From: Bacilli bacterium
GTDB lineage: Bacteria; Bacillota_I; Bacilli_A; RF39; UBA660
NCBI GenBank assembly: GCA_022795155.1
Contig: JAAWGF010000009.1
Location: 1-49,990 of the forward strand
DNA: 49,990 bases
Reading direction: 5' to 3'
Shown: positions 1-9,066 of the stretch, in pieces
Layout: every line of letters begins with the position of its first letter
Position numbering within the stretch: the first letter of the stretch is position 1
Notes under the pieces: model-generated
Database searches by the model: none
What the model was told of the DNA's origin: nothing
The model's input: only the letters and a program-made list of their open reading frames with translations
Program-made: the position numbers and the translations under genes

Positions 1-636
1 AATCAAAAATTTTTGATTAATACTATAAAAAAACCTGTTGATACACATTTTATTGAGCATAAAAAATTCCGTGCTAGAACTAAAACTGTTAAAGAAAAAA
101 GAGAGATTAGTCAAAGTAAACTATATATAGGATTTAAATGTGATAAATTAAGTTTATTTGAAAAACAATATGTTGCAAACATTTATTCATTTATCTTAGG
201 TGGTGGACCAGATTCAAAATTATTTAAATCAGTTAGAGAAAAAAATAGTTTATGTTATTATGTTTCTTCGTCATTTAAAAGTGTAAGCAATTTATTAATT
301 ATTACATCTGGTATTGATAAAAAAGATTATCGTAAAGCCGTTAATTTAATAAAAAAAGAAGTTAAAAGTATGACGAATGGAGATTTTGATGATAGTGATA
401 TTAAAAAAGCCATTGTTACTTATATAAATAGCTTAGAGGCATCACTAGATTCACCAGCCTCAATTATTAGCAGTTATGTTAGCAATGAATATTTAGGCTT
501 TGATTTAATGGATGAGCGAATTAAAAAAATAGAAACTGTAACTAAAGATATGATTATAAATTTTTCTAAAAAGATTCATTTAGATACAATCTTTTTATTA
601 GAAGGAGGGGATATGGGTGAAACAGAAGAAATTTAG
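1..636 (+). CDS. yfmF: M16-family peptidase-like protein YfmF, C-terminal part (5' end outside window)
   Basis: The reading frame is open from base 1, so the gene starts upstream of the window and only about 210 residues of the C-terminal half are present. The text resembles the C-terminal lobe of M16 (pitrilysin-like) proteins: an LGGGPDSKLF segment followed by VREKNSLCYY, the usual glycine-rich turn and R-x-K-x-x-L-x-Y motif. Members of the YfmF group lack the zinc site and pair with an active M16 subunit. The next gene, which does have the HxxEH site, overlaps it by 20 bp, as expected for such a pair. In Bacilli the pair is annotated as EF-P 5-aminopentanol modification-associated. The N-terminal half and true start cannot be judged. 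Confidence 0.8.
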   Translation, partial: NQKFLINTIKKPVDTHFIEHKKFRARTKTVKEKREISQSKLYIGFKCDKLSLFEKQYVANIYSFILGGGPDSKLFKSVREKNSLCYYVSSSFKSVSNLLIITSGIDKKDYRKAVNLIKKEVKSMTNGDFDDSDIKKAIVTYINSLEASLDSPASIISSYVSNEYLGFDLMDERIKKIETVTKDMIINFSKKIHLDTIFLLEGGDMGETEEI

Positions 637-1909
637 TGGTATAAACTTAGAAGTTTTTAGTGAGACTTTAGACAATGGTTTAAGAGTATATGTAGTCCCT
701 ATGAAAGATAAGCATAATATTCATGCGACTTTTTCAACAAATTTTGGTTCTATTATAAATGAATTTGTACCAATTGGTGAAAATAAAATGATTCGGGTTC
801 CAGATGGTGTTGCACATTTTTTAGAACATAAACTATTTGAACAAAAGAATGGTATCGATCCATTTACTTTTTTTGGTGAAAATGGCGCTGATGCGAATGC
901 TAATACATCATATTTTAAAACAACATATTTGTTTTCTGGTTTAAAAAAGTTTAAGGAAAATTTAAATTACTTACTTGATTATGTTCAAGAACCATATTTT
1001 ACTGATGAAAATGTTGAGAAAGAAAAAGGAATTATTGATCAAGAAAGAAGTATGTACCAAGACGATCCTTTGTGGCGTATGTATGAGGGAAGCATTTATA
1101 ATTTAGTTAACAGTCATCCCATTAAATTCCCAATTATTGGTACTAAAGAAAGCATTTATGACATCACTAAAGAAGATTTATACAAATGTTATAATACTTT
1201 TTATCATCCAAGTAATATGTTTGTTGTAGTTACAGGCAACGTTGATCCAATCGAAACTATCAAGATGATTAAAGAAAATCAATCACAAAAAAAATTCCCA
1301 GCTAAACCGAAAATTGAGATAAAAAAATATAAAGAGGATAAAAATGTAGCGGTAAAAAAGCAAGAAATTGAAATGGATATTAATACTTCAAAAGTTGCAC
1401 TATCTTATAAAATATGTATTGATAATTTCCAAAATTATAGTTTATATGAGATATATAATTATATTTTGTACTATTTTAATATCAAAATTGGGCAAACATC
1501 AGCTATTGTTGAACAGTTAAAAAAGGATAATTTAATATATGATGATTTCGGTTTTGAAATAAATGGTATTGATAATTATTTATTAATAAACATTTTTGCT
1601 GAAACTCATGATCCAACTAAAGTAGTTAATACGCTAAAAAAAGAATTGAATAATAAATTAATTTCTGAGGAAGAACTTGAAAGAAAAAAGAAATGTTCAA
1701 TTAGCTCACTCTTAGCTTCTGGAGATAATTTATATCGTATTAATAATAAAATTATGAGTAATATTATAAAGTATGATGATGTTGTATATGATGATTATGA
1801 ACGAATTAAGACTCTTAATTATAAAGATTTAAATAATATTATTGATAATATATCGTTTGATGAATATTCTATTTTTATAATTAATCCAAAGAAAAAGGAT
1901 ATCCAATAA
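617..1909 (+). CDS. yfmH: M16 family metallopeptidase YfmH
   Basis: A 430-residue pitrilysin-type zinc peptidase. The inverted zinc motif HFLEH is at about residues 67-71, followed by the ENGADANANTSYF stretch typical of M16 enzymes; the distal glutamate probably lies in the ENVEKEKGII segment near residue 145. It starts with GTG at 617 behind a strong GGAGGGG and overlaps the preceding YfmF-like gene, so the two are translationally coupled and probably act as an active/inactive heterodimer. A cytoplasmic location is likely because no signal peptide is seen. In Bacillus-type genomes the pair is linked to EF-P modification; that role is inferred from family and pairing. A rho-independent terminator overlaps the 3' end. 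Confidence 0.88.
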   Translation: MKQKKFSGINLEVFSETLDNGLRVYVVPMKDKHNIHATFSTNFGSIINEFVPIGENKMIRVPDGVAHFLEHKLFEQKNGIDPFTFFGENGADANANTSYFKTTYLFSGLKKFKENLNYLLDYVQEPYFTDENVEKEKGIIDQERSMYQDDPLWRMYEGSIYNLVNSHPIKFPIIGTKESIYDITKEDLYKCYNTFYHPSNMFVVVTGNVDPIETIKMIKENQSQKKFPAKPKIEIKKYKEDKNVAVKKQEIEMDINTSKVALSYKICIDNFQNYSLYEIYNYILYYFNIKIGQTSAIVEQLKKDNLIYDDFGFEINGIDNYLLINIFAETHDPTKVVNTLKKELNNKLISEEELERKKKCSISSLLASGDNLYRINNKIMSNIIKYDDVVYDDYERIKTLNYKDLNNIIDNISFDEYSIFIINPKKKDIQ

Positions 1910-1918
1910 TCCTTTTTT
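1892..1918 (+). terminator. Rho-independent terminator of the yfmF-yfmH operon
   Basis: AAAAAGGAT pairs with ATCCTTTTT around a short loop and runs into a T tract. It overlaps the last codons of yfmH. Confidence 0.75.
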
Positions 1919-1990
1919 AGTATAGATTTTGTTGAAGTAAATATAATTAATTGAATTAATTAATAAATATTAGATGTTTTACCTAAGGGC

Positions 1991-2019
1991 TTGATTTTAT
2001 AGTGTTTTTATGATAAATT
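1991..2019 (+). promoter_or_regulatory. SigA-type promoter for secG
   Basis: TTGATT, a 17-bp spacer, then TAAATT, followed closely by an AGGAGG ribosome binding site and the secG start. Confidence 0.6.
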
Positions 2020-2043
2020 AATATAAGTCGAGGAGGAATAATT

Positions 2044-2256
2044 GTGGAAATATTATTAATTACAGTATCAATTTTACTTATTGCCATTGCTCTTTTACAA
2101 AGTGGTAAATCAGAAGGTGCCTCTAATGTAATTTCTGGTGGTAATGATAATTTGTTTGCTAATAGAAAAGAACGTGGTGGAGAATTATTTATAACTAGAT
2201 TTACGGCTGTTTTAGGTATTGCCTTCTTCGTAATTTGTATTATTATGGGAAGATAA
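2044..2256 (+). CDS. secG: Preprotein translocase subunit SecG
   Basis: A 70-residue SecG: an N-terminal membrane helix (about residues 3-17), a cytosolic QSGKSEGASNVISGG stretch with the conserved glycine/serine-rich motif, and a second helix near residues 50-68. Length is normal for Firmicutes. SecG associates with SecYE in the inner membrane and helps SecA-driven protein export. The GTG start at 2044 is chosen because AGGAGG lies 7-8 bases upstream. It is transcribed alone; the rnr and smpB genes that often follow secG in Bacilli are absent here, and a convergent gene lies downstream. Confidence 0.92.
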   Translation: MEILLITVSILLIAIALLQSGKSEGASNVISGGNDNLFANRKERGGELFITRFTAVLGIAFFVICIIMGR

Positions 2257-2283
2257 AATTTAATAGAAGAAAAGAACTTATCT

Positions 2284-2315
2284 AAAAAAGAAACTTCAAT
2301 GTTTCTTTTTTTTCT
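2284..2315. terminator. Bidirectional terminator between secG and the convergent yfhO-like gene
   Basis: A long A-tract stem AAAAAAGAAAC pairs with GTTTCTTTTTT around TTCAAT. The A and T tracts allow it to work in both directions, which suits the convergent arrangement; it overlaps the 3' end of the minus-strand gene. Confidence 0.75.
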
Positions 2316-4833
2316 TTATGATATTTATCAAGATTAATAGTCCTAATGATAGGCTAGAGATAAATACTCCCATTTTTAATTTTGGTATCTTATAAATTAT
2401 CTTGATATTATGTGTACCACTATTTATATCAAAGCTTAAGAAACTATTAGCTATTTTAAAAGTTTCAACTTCTTTATCATCAATGTAAACTTTAAGACCT
2501 TCATCAAAATTTAACGACGTAAAGACGGTTTTATCATTGTCGACTTCCATAACACCTTCAATAAGACTATTATTAAAATTTGTAATTTGTAAGGCATTAT
2601 TATTAGTAGTTTGATAGAATTGTTCAAACTTATCACTATCCATTTGATAGGCGAGAACAATAACATTACTAATATTAGAATTAAGATAAAATTCTAACTT
2701 AGCTTCTTTATTTTTTTCAAAATAACCAGCATCTACAACATATGGTTCATTAGTTGTAATTGCGTAGTGTTTATTATTAAATATAAAGCTATTTAAATCA
2801 TAGTTATATACATATAAATAAACATTACTATTTTTAAGAGTATTAATATTAATAATAACTCTGTTAGTTTCTTCAAAATTTAAATTAGTAACAATGTCTC
2901 CTAACAAATTGTAATTATTCTGATTATCATCATTAGAAAGTGGTAATTTAACTAGTATATCATCAATTCCAGTTGCTTTTTGAACAAAATCTTGCTGATT
3001 TAAAAAGGGACTAAAATTATCATTGCTCCAATTTTTAATATTTTTTGATACAGCAAAAGCAAGTGGTAAAAAATATTTGTTTCTATAAATCTCATAGTAA
3101 TTAATTGTATCAATTTGTTCATAAAAACGGTTTTGATTTTCTAAACCAATCAAATATTTAACTGACATAATACTATTATAGATAGGGGTATTTTGCTTAT
3201 AATAATAACTATTTACATTGTTGCCAGGCATACCCAATTCCTTTTGATTTTTAGCCATCTGTTCATAAGCAACTGATGAAAAAACAGATATACCATTATA
3301 ATTATACCAAGCGCCATCATTTAAAGTTTGATTAAAACTCTTTTCAATTCTATAAAAGCTATTATCTCGTTCTTTAACACTTTCAATAGCTGAAGCAGCT
3401 GATACATAGTTATCCATAAAAGTATTTTTATTATGATCTATTGACCAATTTTCATTGATATTTAAAATAATATCGCTAAAAATTATAAAAAGAAGTATAT
3501 ATTTAACAGTATTACTATGATTAAACTTATATGTTATAAAAATTGTAAGCATTATTAAGAGAATCAACATATTTACTTCAAAAGCAAAATTAGATAAAAA
3601 ATTAATATGTTCTAAATAAAATAGGGATATAATTACTAATCCAAAAATAATTAAAGCATATCTAATTTTTAAAAAGTTAATTTTATTTAAAGAATAAAAT
3701 GCCACAATATTAATTATAAAAACATATATAAATGAAAAACGAAATGGTAGGTCATTAGGTGTATGAAATCCATGCCAAATAAAGTCGAGTGGTACATAAA
3801 GAAAACTTATAAATAGAAAAAAAATAAATATAGTAATCATTAACTTGTTTTTTAATTTAATATTACTATTAAAAAAGAAAGCAATTAGTAAAACGAAAAT
3901 AGCAATTCCACTAGATATATTAGGTAAATAATATTCTTGAGAAGAAAAAACAATTGAATTAACTAAAGAAAAATGATTAGCTAAAAAATAGAGTGGATTA
4001 AAGTTAAAATTTTTATAAAAAGTAAAACTATCGCCAGTTGCTGAAATACTACTCAAGGAACTTACATATGGTAATAGCATAAATCCAGCTAATCCGCCAG
4101 CTATTAAAGAACTAATTGTAAATAGTAATATTTTTTTTATTAATTCTTTTCTTGAAAGATCATTTTTAAAGATAATATAAATGATAAAAAATAGACAAGC
4201 GAAAAGACAAATCATATAAGTTATAAAATAGTTGGCAAGAATGCTTAAAAATAATGATAAAATATAAAGATTAATTTTGTTTTCATCAATTAGTTTTTTA
4301 ATCCCTAATATAACAAGTGGTAAAAATATTAATCCATCTAACCACATAATATTCCAATAAAAAGCTACAAAATAACTAGAGAATGCGTAGGATAGACCAA
4401 ATATCGTGGTTGTAATAGAATTTTTGTTAAAAAATTTATTTAAAAAATAAGTCATAATCGCACTAGCAGTAATTATTTTTAAAGCAATTATAATTGAGAA
4501 AGCTGTAACAATATTTTCACGATTAAATAAGAACATAATAATATTAAAAGGGCTAGATAAATAATTGTAAAAATTTCTAAAAAAAGGTAATCCTAAACCA
4601 GTACTAAAAGAATAAATTAAATTATCACCTGCCATAACTTTGTCATAGAGTTCTGCTAGTAATGGTCCATATTGGTGATAAAAATCAACTGTTAATAATG
4701 TATTTTTACCAATGGGAATAATACTTTTTAAAGCATAGATAATTAAAAACAAAAAGGTAGATATTCCGATTGTTAACCATACATATTTATTATTTTTTAA
4801 ATTTGTTTTAATTTTATTTTTTAAATTATTCAT
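2296..4833 (-). CDS. yfhO: YfhO family multi-pass membrane protein (GT-C-like glycosyltransferase)
   Basis: About 845 residues, the only gene on the minus strand. It has about a dozen hydrophobic helices in the first two thirds, a first extracytoplasmic loop with the DFYHQYGP motif after helix 1, then a soluble C-terminal domain and a last helix before a lysine-rich tail. This architecture is that of YfhO proteins, GT-C-type enzymes that use undecaprenyl-phosphate sugars to glycosylate lipoteichoic acid or related surface polymers in Bacillus and Listeria; the exact acceptor here is unknown. An upstream in-frame GTG at 4839 is possible, but the ATG at 4833 has the better-spaced AAGGTAGG. It is a single-gene unit ending in the shared terminator. 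Confidence 0.85.
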   Translation of the reverse strand: MNNLKNKIKTNLKNNKYVWLTIGISTFLFLIIYALKSIIPIGKNTLLTVDFYHQYGPLLAELYDKVMAGDNLIYSFSTGLGLPFFRNFYNYLSSPFNIIMFLFNRENIVTAFSIIIALKIITASAIMTYFLNKFFNKNSITTTIFGLSYAFSSYFVAFYWNIMWLDGLIFLPLVILGIKKLIDENKINLYILSLFLSILANYFITYMICLFACLFFIIYIIFKNDLSRKELIKKILLFTISSLIAGGLAGFMLLPYVSSLSSISATGDSFTFYKNFNFNPLYFLANHFSLVNSIVFSSQEYYLPNISSGIAIFVLLIAFFFNSNIKLKNKLMITIFIFFLFISFLYVPLDFIWHGFHTPNDLPFRFSFIYVFIINIVAFYSLNKINFLKIRYALIIFGLVIISLFYLEHINFLSNFAFEVNMLILLIMLTIFITYKFNHSNTVKYILLFIIFSDIILNINENWSIDHNKNTFMDNYVSAASAIESVKERDNSFYRIEKSFNQTLNDGAWYNYNGISVFSSVAYEQMAKNQKELGMPGNNVNSYYYKQNTPIYNSIMSVKYLIGLENQNRFYEQIDTINYYEIYRNKYFLPLAFAVSKNIKNWSNDNFSPFLNQQDFVQKATGIDDILVKLPLSNDDNQNNYNLLGDIVTNLNFEETNRVIININTLKNSNVYLYVYNYDLNSFIFNNKHYAITTNEPYVVDAGYFEKNKEAKLEFYLNSNISNVIVLAYQMDSDKFEQFYQTTNNNALQITNFNNSLIEGVMEVDNDKTVFTSLNFDEGLKVYIDDKEVETFKIANSFLSFDINSGTHNIKIIYKIPKLKMGVFISSLSLGLLILINIIKKKKKH

Positions 4834-4903
4834 AAGCACTACCTACCTTAACTTTAATTTTATATTAATATTTATTTATTGTAAATAATAATAAGGCATT
4901 TTC

Positions 4904-4932
4904 TTGATTTTAATTTTTAAAATAGATATAAT
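4904..4932 (+). promoter_or_regulatory. SigA-type promoter upstream of the LRR gene
   Basis: TTGATT, 17-bp spacer, TATAAT. It lies about 50 bases upstream of the start codon at 4985, which has a GGTGGTGAT ribosome binding site. Confidence 0.6.
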
Positions 4933-4984
4933 ATAAAATAAATTTTGAATTAATATACATTACGAATATTAAGGTGGTGATATA

Positions 4985-6083
4985 ATGCCAAAAATAAATA
5001 ATAAATTTTACCATAAAATAAAAAATAGTGAGTTAGAAGATACGCTTGGGTTTTATAAAAAAAAGAATAAATATGAAAATATTACCTTTGCTCCCAATGT
5101 AAAAAAAATTAAAAATTTTAGTTATTCTGAAATGCTTAAATCAATTTTTGTTCCAGAAACTGTTGATGAAATAGAAGAGGATAGTTTTAGCAATTGTAAA
5201 AAACTAGAAGAGGTTATTTTTAGTGAGGGGTATAACTCATCTTGGAAATTATGCTTTTAATAATTGTGAAAATTTAAAACGTATTATAATTCCTAAAAGT
5301 GTTAGGAAAATAGGAAATAGTTGCTTTAAAAATTGTACAAACTTAGAAGAAGTAATATTACAAGAAGGATTAAAAACAATTGGTGATAAATGTTTTTGGA
5401 ATTGTGAAAATTTAAAAAAGATAATTATACCTAGTAGTGTTGATAGTCTTGGATTCGAATGTTTTGGTGAATGTCTCAATTTAAAAATAATAGGGTTGCC
5501 AATTAATTATTCAGACGTTCCTTCACACGTTTTTAATAATTGTTATCATATAGAAAAAGTTAATTATCAATCTTTAAATTTGGAATTTTTACAAACAATA
5601 GAAGAAATATTAAAAAAAGAAGAAAGAACGAAAAAAGATAAAATAGTAAATAAAGAAGTATTAGAAAAAATGTTTTATTTTGGTAAATGTAAATTACTTG
5701 GTATTGATTATAAAAAAGAATATGAAGAGTTTATTGAGTACTATATAAATAATTATACAATTCCTAATAAAGATATCGTCTCTTTAGATAAAAAAGATTA
5801 TTTAAAAAAGAAAGAAGAGACTAAATTAATCCCATGATATGCCCAACAAATTCCTGGATTTATTATTACGGATTATCTTAATGATGACTATGATAATCAA
5901 AAAGTAGAACAATTGGAATATGTATCGAAACCTTTAGAATATAATTTATTACCACCTATTGCAGATGATAAATATTATTTTGATAAAAATGGTAATTTAT
6001 GGATTAAGGGTAAAAATGGTGATGATGATATAATGCCTAAATCATTTGTTAAAGAATATATTTTAAAAAATAATAATAAATGA
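4985..6083 (+). pseudogene. BspA-type leucine-rich-repeat (LRR_5) protein, frameshifted and with an in-frame TGA
   Basis: Three pieces of one gene. Residues from 4985 carry LRR_5 repeats (cysteine/asparagine-rich units such as FKNCTNLEEVIL and FWNCENLKKIIIP). Near 5228 a one-base insertion after GAGGGG shifts the frame: the repeat would read SEG-ITHLGNYAF if one T is removed. The second piece is open to a TGA at 5835-5837, after which the same frame continues for 81 codons to TGA at 6081, where the C-terminal part reads as ordinary protein (NGNLWIKGKNG). The TGA sits where a Trp would fit (P-W-Y-A-Q-Q). LRR_5 proteins are usually surface-exposed, but no signal peptide is seen here. Two lesions argue for decay rather than one sequencing error. 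Confidence 0.75.
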
Positions 6084-6140
6084 AGATATAATAATGAATT
6101 TTATCTTTTTTTTTGATAAAATAAATATAGGTGATTAAAA

Positions 6141-6869
6141 GTGTTATATTCTTCTATTGATAATAAAAAAATTAAGGAAATTAAAAAATTGAATCTAAAA
6201 AAGTATCGTGATAAAACAAATCTTTTTCTAGTAGAGGGAGAACACCTTGTAATGGAAGCTTATAAATCTGGCTATTTAAAAGAATTAATATTGGAACAAG
6301 ATAATGATTTAAACCTAGATATTACAACCAATTATGTTACAAATAATGTTTTAAAATATATAACTAATCTTGATACCCCACAAAGTATCTTAGGTATTTG
6401 TTCTAAGACACAAAATGATACTATAAAAGGTAATCGCCTACTTATTTTAGATGATATTCAAGATCCAGGTAATTTAGGAACGATTATTCGAAGTGCGGTC
6501 GCTTTTAATGTTGATACAATTATTTTAAGCTTTAATACCGTTGATTTATATAATTCTAAGGTTATTAGAGCATCGCAAGGCTTAATTTTTTATATTAATA
6601 TAATTGTTATGGATTTAACTACTACTATCCCTAAATTAAAAAATGAAGGTTATCAAATCATAGGAACGAAGGTAACTGATGGAAAAAGTTTAAAAAGTAT
6701 TGAAAAAAAGAAAAAATTTGCTATAATAATGGGAAATGAAGGTAATGGCGTTAGAGAAGATATTTTATCTCTATGCGATGAATATCTTTATATAGATATG
6801 AATAAAAACTGTGAGAGTTTAAATGTTGGCGTAGCTACAAGTATTATTCTTTATGAATTAGATAAGTAG
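6141..6869 (+). CDS. TrmH/SpoU-family RNA 2'-O-ribose methyltransferase
   Basis: 242 residues. The N-terminal third is the substrate-binding (L30e-like) region beginning with LNLKKYRDKTNLFLVEGEH. The SPOUT methyltransferase domain follows with its three motifs: DDIQDPGNLGTIIRSA (motif 1), IIMGNEGNGV (motif 2) and ESLNVGVATSI (motif 3), which form the knotted SAM site. It resembles Bacillus YsgA-type rRNA methyltransferases; the modified nucleotide is not predictable from sequence alone. GTG start behind AGGTGATT. It is directly followed by rimM after 8 bases, and so probably leads the rimM-trmD operon. A second SpoU enzyme (RlmB-like) lies at 28766. Confidence 0.88.
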   Translation: MLYSSIDNKKIKEIKKLNLKKYRDKTNLFLVEGEHLVMEAYKSGYLKELILEQDNDLNLDITTNYVTNNVLKYITNLDTPQSILGICSKTQNDTIKGNRLLILDDIQDPGNLGTIIRSAVAFNVDTIILSFNTVDLYNSKVIRASQGLIFYINIIVMDLTTTIPKLKNEGYQIIGTKVTDGKSLKSIEKKKKFAIIMGNEGNGVREDILSLCDEYLYIDMNKNCESLNVGVATSIILYELDK

Positions 6870-6877
6870 GTGATATA

Positions 6878-7372
6878 ATGAATTATATTTGTGTTGGTGA
6901 GATTGTTAATACTCATGGTATCAAAGGTGAAGTTAGATTAGTATCTAATTTTGAAAGAAAAGATTTAGTTTTTAAAAAAGATTTTAATATTTATATCGGG
7001 AATAATAGAGAAAAGCTAAAAATTAATACTTATCGTATTCATAAAAATTTTGATATGTTAACATTTGATGGTATTAATGATATCAATGATGTTATTATGT
7101 ATAAGGGTGAGAAGGTATATATTTTAAGAGAAGATTTACAAGAAGATATTCATATTAAAGATGACTTAATTGGTTTTAATGTTTTTTATAACGAGAAAAA
7201 TATTGGTAAAGTTTTTAGTTTTTTTAATAATAATGTTTATGATATTATGGTTATAAAAGGTTCTACAAAAGATAATTTTGTACCATATTTAGATAAATTT
7301 ATCTCAAAAGTTGATTATGATAAAAAGGATATTTATATTATTAATATGGAAGGCCTAATTAATGAAGATTGA
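6878..7372 (+). CDS. rimM: Ribosome maturation factor RimM
   Basis: 164 residues, normal length. It begins with the RimM signature VGEIVNTHGIKGEVRL and has a C-terminal PRC-barrel-like half with IGKVFSFFNNNVYDIMVI and FVPYLDKFISKVD. RimM binds ribosomal protein S19 and assists 30S head maturation. The gene starts at the AGGTGATATA ribosome binding site just after the methyltransferase stop and overlaps trmD by 11 bp, the classic rimM-trmD arrangement. Confidence 0.93.
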   Translation: MNYICVGEIVNTHGIKGEVRLVSNFERKDLVFKKDFNIYIGNNREKLKINTYRIHKNFDMLTFDGINDINDVIMYKGEKVYILREDLQEDIHIKDDLIGFNVFYNEKNIGKVFSFFNNNVYDIMVIKGSTKDNFVPYLDKFISKVDYDKKDIYIINMEGLINED

Positions 7373-8030
7373 TATTTTAACTCTTTTTCCTAATATGTTT
7401 GATGGTTTTTTATCAGAGTCAATTATAAAAAGAGCAATTGAAAGTAATAAAGTTAAAATTAATATTCATAATATTCGTGATTATTCTAAAGATCCTCATA
7501 AAAAGGTTGATGACTATTCTTATGGTGGAGGAGCTGGAATGGTTTTGATGCCACAACCAATTTTTGACGCTGTTGAAGCTTTAAAAAAAGATAATTCATT
7601 TGTTATTTTGGTCACGCCCCAAGGTATTCCATATAAACAATCGATAGCGTATAACTTAAAAGAAAAAGAACATCTTATTATTATTTGTGGGCATTATGAA
7701 GGATTTGATGAACGTATTAGAACTATAGCTGATATTGAAATTAGTATAGGTGATTATATTCTAACTGGTGGAGAATTAGCGAGTATGGTTATTAGTGATA
7801 GTGTTATTAGGCTTATTGATGGCGTTATTACAAAAGAATCATATGAAAATGATTCATTTACAAACAATTTGTTAGATTATCCTGTTTATACAAAACCAAG
7901 TGATTTTAGGGGAATGAAAGTGCCAGATATTTTATTAAGTGGTCATCATGAAAATATCAATGCTTGGAGGTTAGAACAACAAATAAAAAAAACTAGTGAA
8001 AAACGTCCTGATTTATTAGAAAAGAGTTGA
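7362..8030 (+). CDS. trmD: tRNA (guanine-37-N1)-methyltransferase TrmD
   Basis: 222 residues. It starts with IDILTLFPNMFDGFL, and contains the SPOUT/trefoil-knot motifs VTPQGIPYKQ, IICGHYEGFDERI and IGDYILTGGELA, and near the C-terminus FRGMKVPDILLSGHH. It methylates G37 of tRNAs with a G36, preventing frameshifts. The C-terminal domain is a little shorter than the 240-250 residues seen in many bacteria. Terminates in TGA; the AGG codon in FRGMKV sits at a conserved arginine, which supports the standard code for AGG. Confidence 0.95.
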   Translation: MKIDILTLFPNMFDGFLSESIIKRAIESNKVKINIHNIRDYSKDPHKKVDDYSYGGGAGMVLMPQPIFDAVEALKKDNSFVILVTPQGIPYKQSIAYNLKEKEHLIIICGHYEGFDERIRTIADIEISIGDYILTGGELASMVISDSVIRLIDGVITKESYENDSFTNNLLDYPVYTKPSDFRGMKVPDILLSGHHENINAWRLEQQIKKTSEKRPDLLEKS

Positions 8031-8034
8031 ATTT

Positions 8035-8541
8035 ATGAAAAGTGAACAATTTGTATTAATTAAATCTCATAAAGCAAAAGAAAATATTTATATTGATTAT
8101 AAAAATATGGCTGGTTTTAAAGTTAAACCTAAAAATGGTAAAAAATATGATGGTGTTGAAGTTAATGAAATGCTTATTATTAAACCTGATTTTATCGATT
8201 TAATTTTAAAAAGAAAAATTGGTAAAAAATTAGAAAGTTACATTAATTATTTAATAGAAATATTAGATAATGATGACGATGATGATGGTTCTAAATTAGC
8301 CCAAACTTTGAATGATATTGATCGATATAGGACAACAATTAACAATACATATAAAAAGTATCTAGATGAAAAATATTTAAACATTTTATTACGTAAATTA
8401 AAATTAGTTGAAGAAAAACTAAATATGAAAATGCAAATGTTTTATCAAAGAATGCAAAGACAAATTGAAGAAAAGATTAGACAAGAGCAAATGAATTATA
8501 ATTATGAGGACGAAGAAAAAACAAGTCGAAGAAGTAGATAA
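8035..8541 (+). CDS. Conserved-looking hypothetical protein in the trmD-rplS interval
   Basis: 168 residues, not recognised. The first 70 residues look like a small globular fold (KSEQFVLIKSHK, GVEVNEMLIIKPDFIDLIL), followed by an acidic DDDDDG stretch and a long, charged, probably coiled-coil helix to the end with Met/Gln-rich repeats and a basic RRSR tail. No membrane segment and no signal peptide. It starts 4 bases after trmD and so belongs to the rimM-trmD unit; a cytoplasmic RNA- or ribosome-linked role would be a guess from context only. Confidence 0.75.
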   Translation: MKSEQFVLIKSHKAKENIYIDYKNMAGFKVKPKNGKKYDGVEVNEMLIIKPDFIDLILKRKIGKKLESYINYLIEILDNDDDDDGSKLAQTLNDIDRYRTTINNTYKKYLDEKYLNILLRKLKLVEEKLNMKMQMFYQRMQRQIEEKIRQEQMNYNYEDEEKTSRRSR

Positions 8542-8581
8542 ATAATATTAACTAATTTTATGTAATTTATTAAAATTTTTA

Positions 8582-8610
8582 TTGCCAAATGATTTATTTT
8601 ATGATAAAAT
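8582..8610 (+). promoter_or_regulatory. SigA-type promoter of rplS
   Basis: TTGCCA, 17-bp spacer, TAAAAT, about 75 bases upstream of the rplS start, so rplS is transcribed separately from trmD with a leader. Confidence 0.7.
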
Positions 8611-8619
8611 TACTTATGT

Positions 8620-8662
8620 TGTGATCCGCTGATACTTATTTTAATTTACAATCATGATCATA
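8620..8662 (+). ncRNA. Putative structured rplS (L19) mRNA leader
   Basis: Between the promoter and the ribosome binding site, TGTGATC at 8620-8626 pairs with GATCATA at 8656-8662 (one G-U), closing a loop that contains CCGCTGATAC. Firmicute rplS mRNAs are known to carry a small L19-autoregulatory leader; this is a candidate for it by position and structure, not by confirmed consensus match. Confidence 0.4.
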
Positions 8663-8685
8663 TATTTATAAAGGAGAGTGAAATC

Positions 8686-9024
8686 GTGAATTTAGTTGAA
8701 AAAATAACTAAAAGTCAAATTCGTACTGACTTACCTAATTTTCAAGTAGGAGATACTATTAGAGTTGATTTAAAAATTGTTGAAGGAAAAACACACAGAA
8801 TCCAAGCATTTGAGGGTGTTGTTATCGCCATTCAAGGTTCTGGCGTTTCTAAAAACTTTATTGTTAGAAAGATTTCTGGTGGTGTTGGAGTTGAAAGAAC
8901 AATACCATTCAATTCACCAACGATTGATAAAATTGTTGTCATAAGAAAAGGTAAAGTTAGACAAGCAAAATTAGGCTGGTTAAGAAATCTAAAAAAACAA
9001 GCTAAAATTAAAGAAAGAAACTAA
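8686..9024 (+). CDS. rplS: 50S ribosomal protein L19
   Basis: 112 residues, standard length. It shows the L19 core: [30 protein letters not shown], the [12 protein letters not shown] turn and the basic C-terminal [17 protein letters not shown]19 sits at the 30S-50S interface. GTG start after GGAGAG. It has its own promoter and leader, and is followed by lepB within about 40 bases. Confidence 0.97.
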   Translation: MNLVEKITKSQIRTDLPNFQVGDTIRVDLKIVEGKTHRIQAFEGVVIAIQGSGVSKNFIVRKISGGVGVERTIPFNSPTIDKIVVIRKGKVRQAKLGWLRNLKKQAKIKERN

Positions 9025-9066
9025 TAAGGCATTATTGTCTTATTTTTCGTAATTGGGGTAAAAAAT

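Noticed and set aside
1-18. Perfect 18-base palindrome of A/T-rich sequence
   Set aside because: It lies inside the open frame of the M16 protein, is mostly A5-T5, and has no partner copies; chance in AT-rich DNA is enough.
5249-5479. Minus-strand open frame opposite the LRR repeats
   Set aside because: Shadow of the repeat coding on the + strand; no start signals.
6141-9024. Genetic code change (AGG as Met, or TGA as Trp throughout)
   Set aside because: AGG codes a conserved Arg in TrmD, TGG is used for Trp in intact genes, and TGA ends trmD, rimM and others. Only two isolated TGA codons raise doubt, and these are listed as findings.
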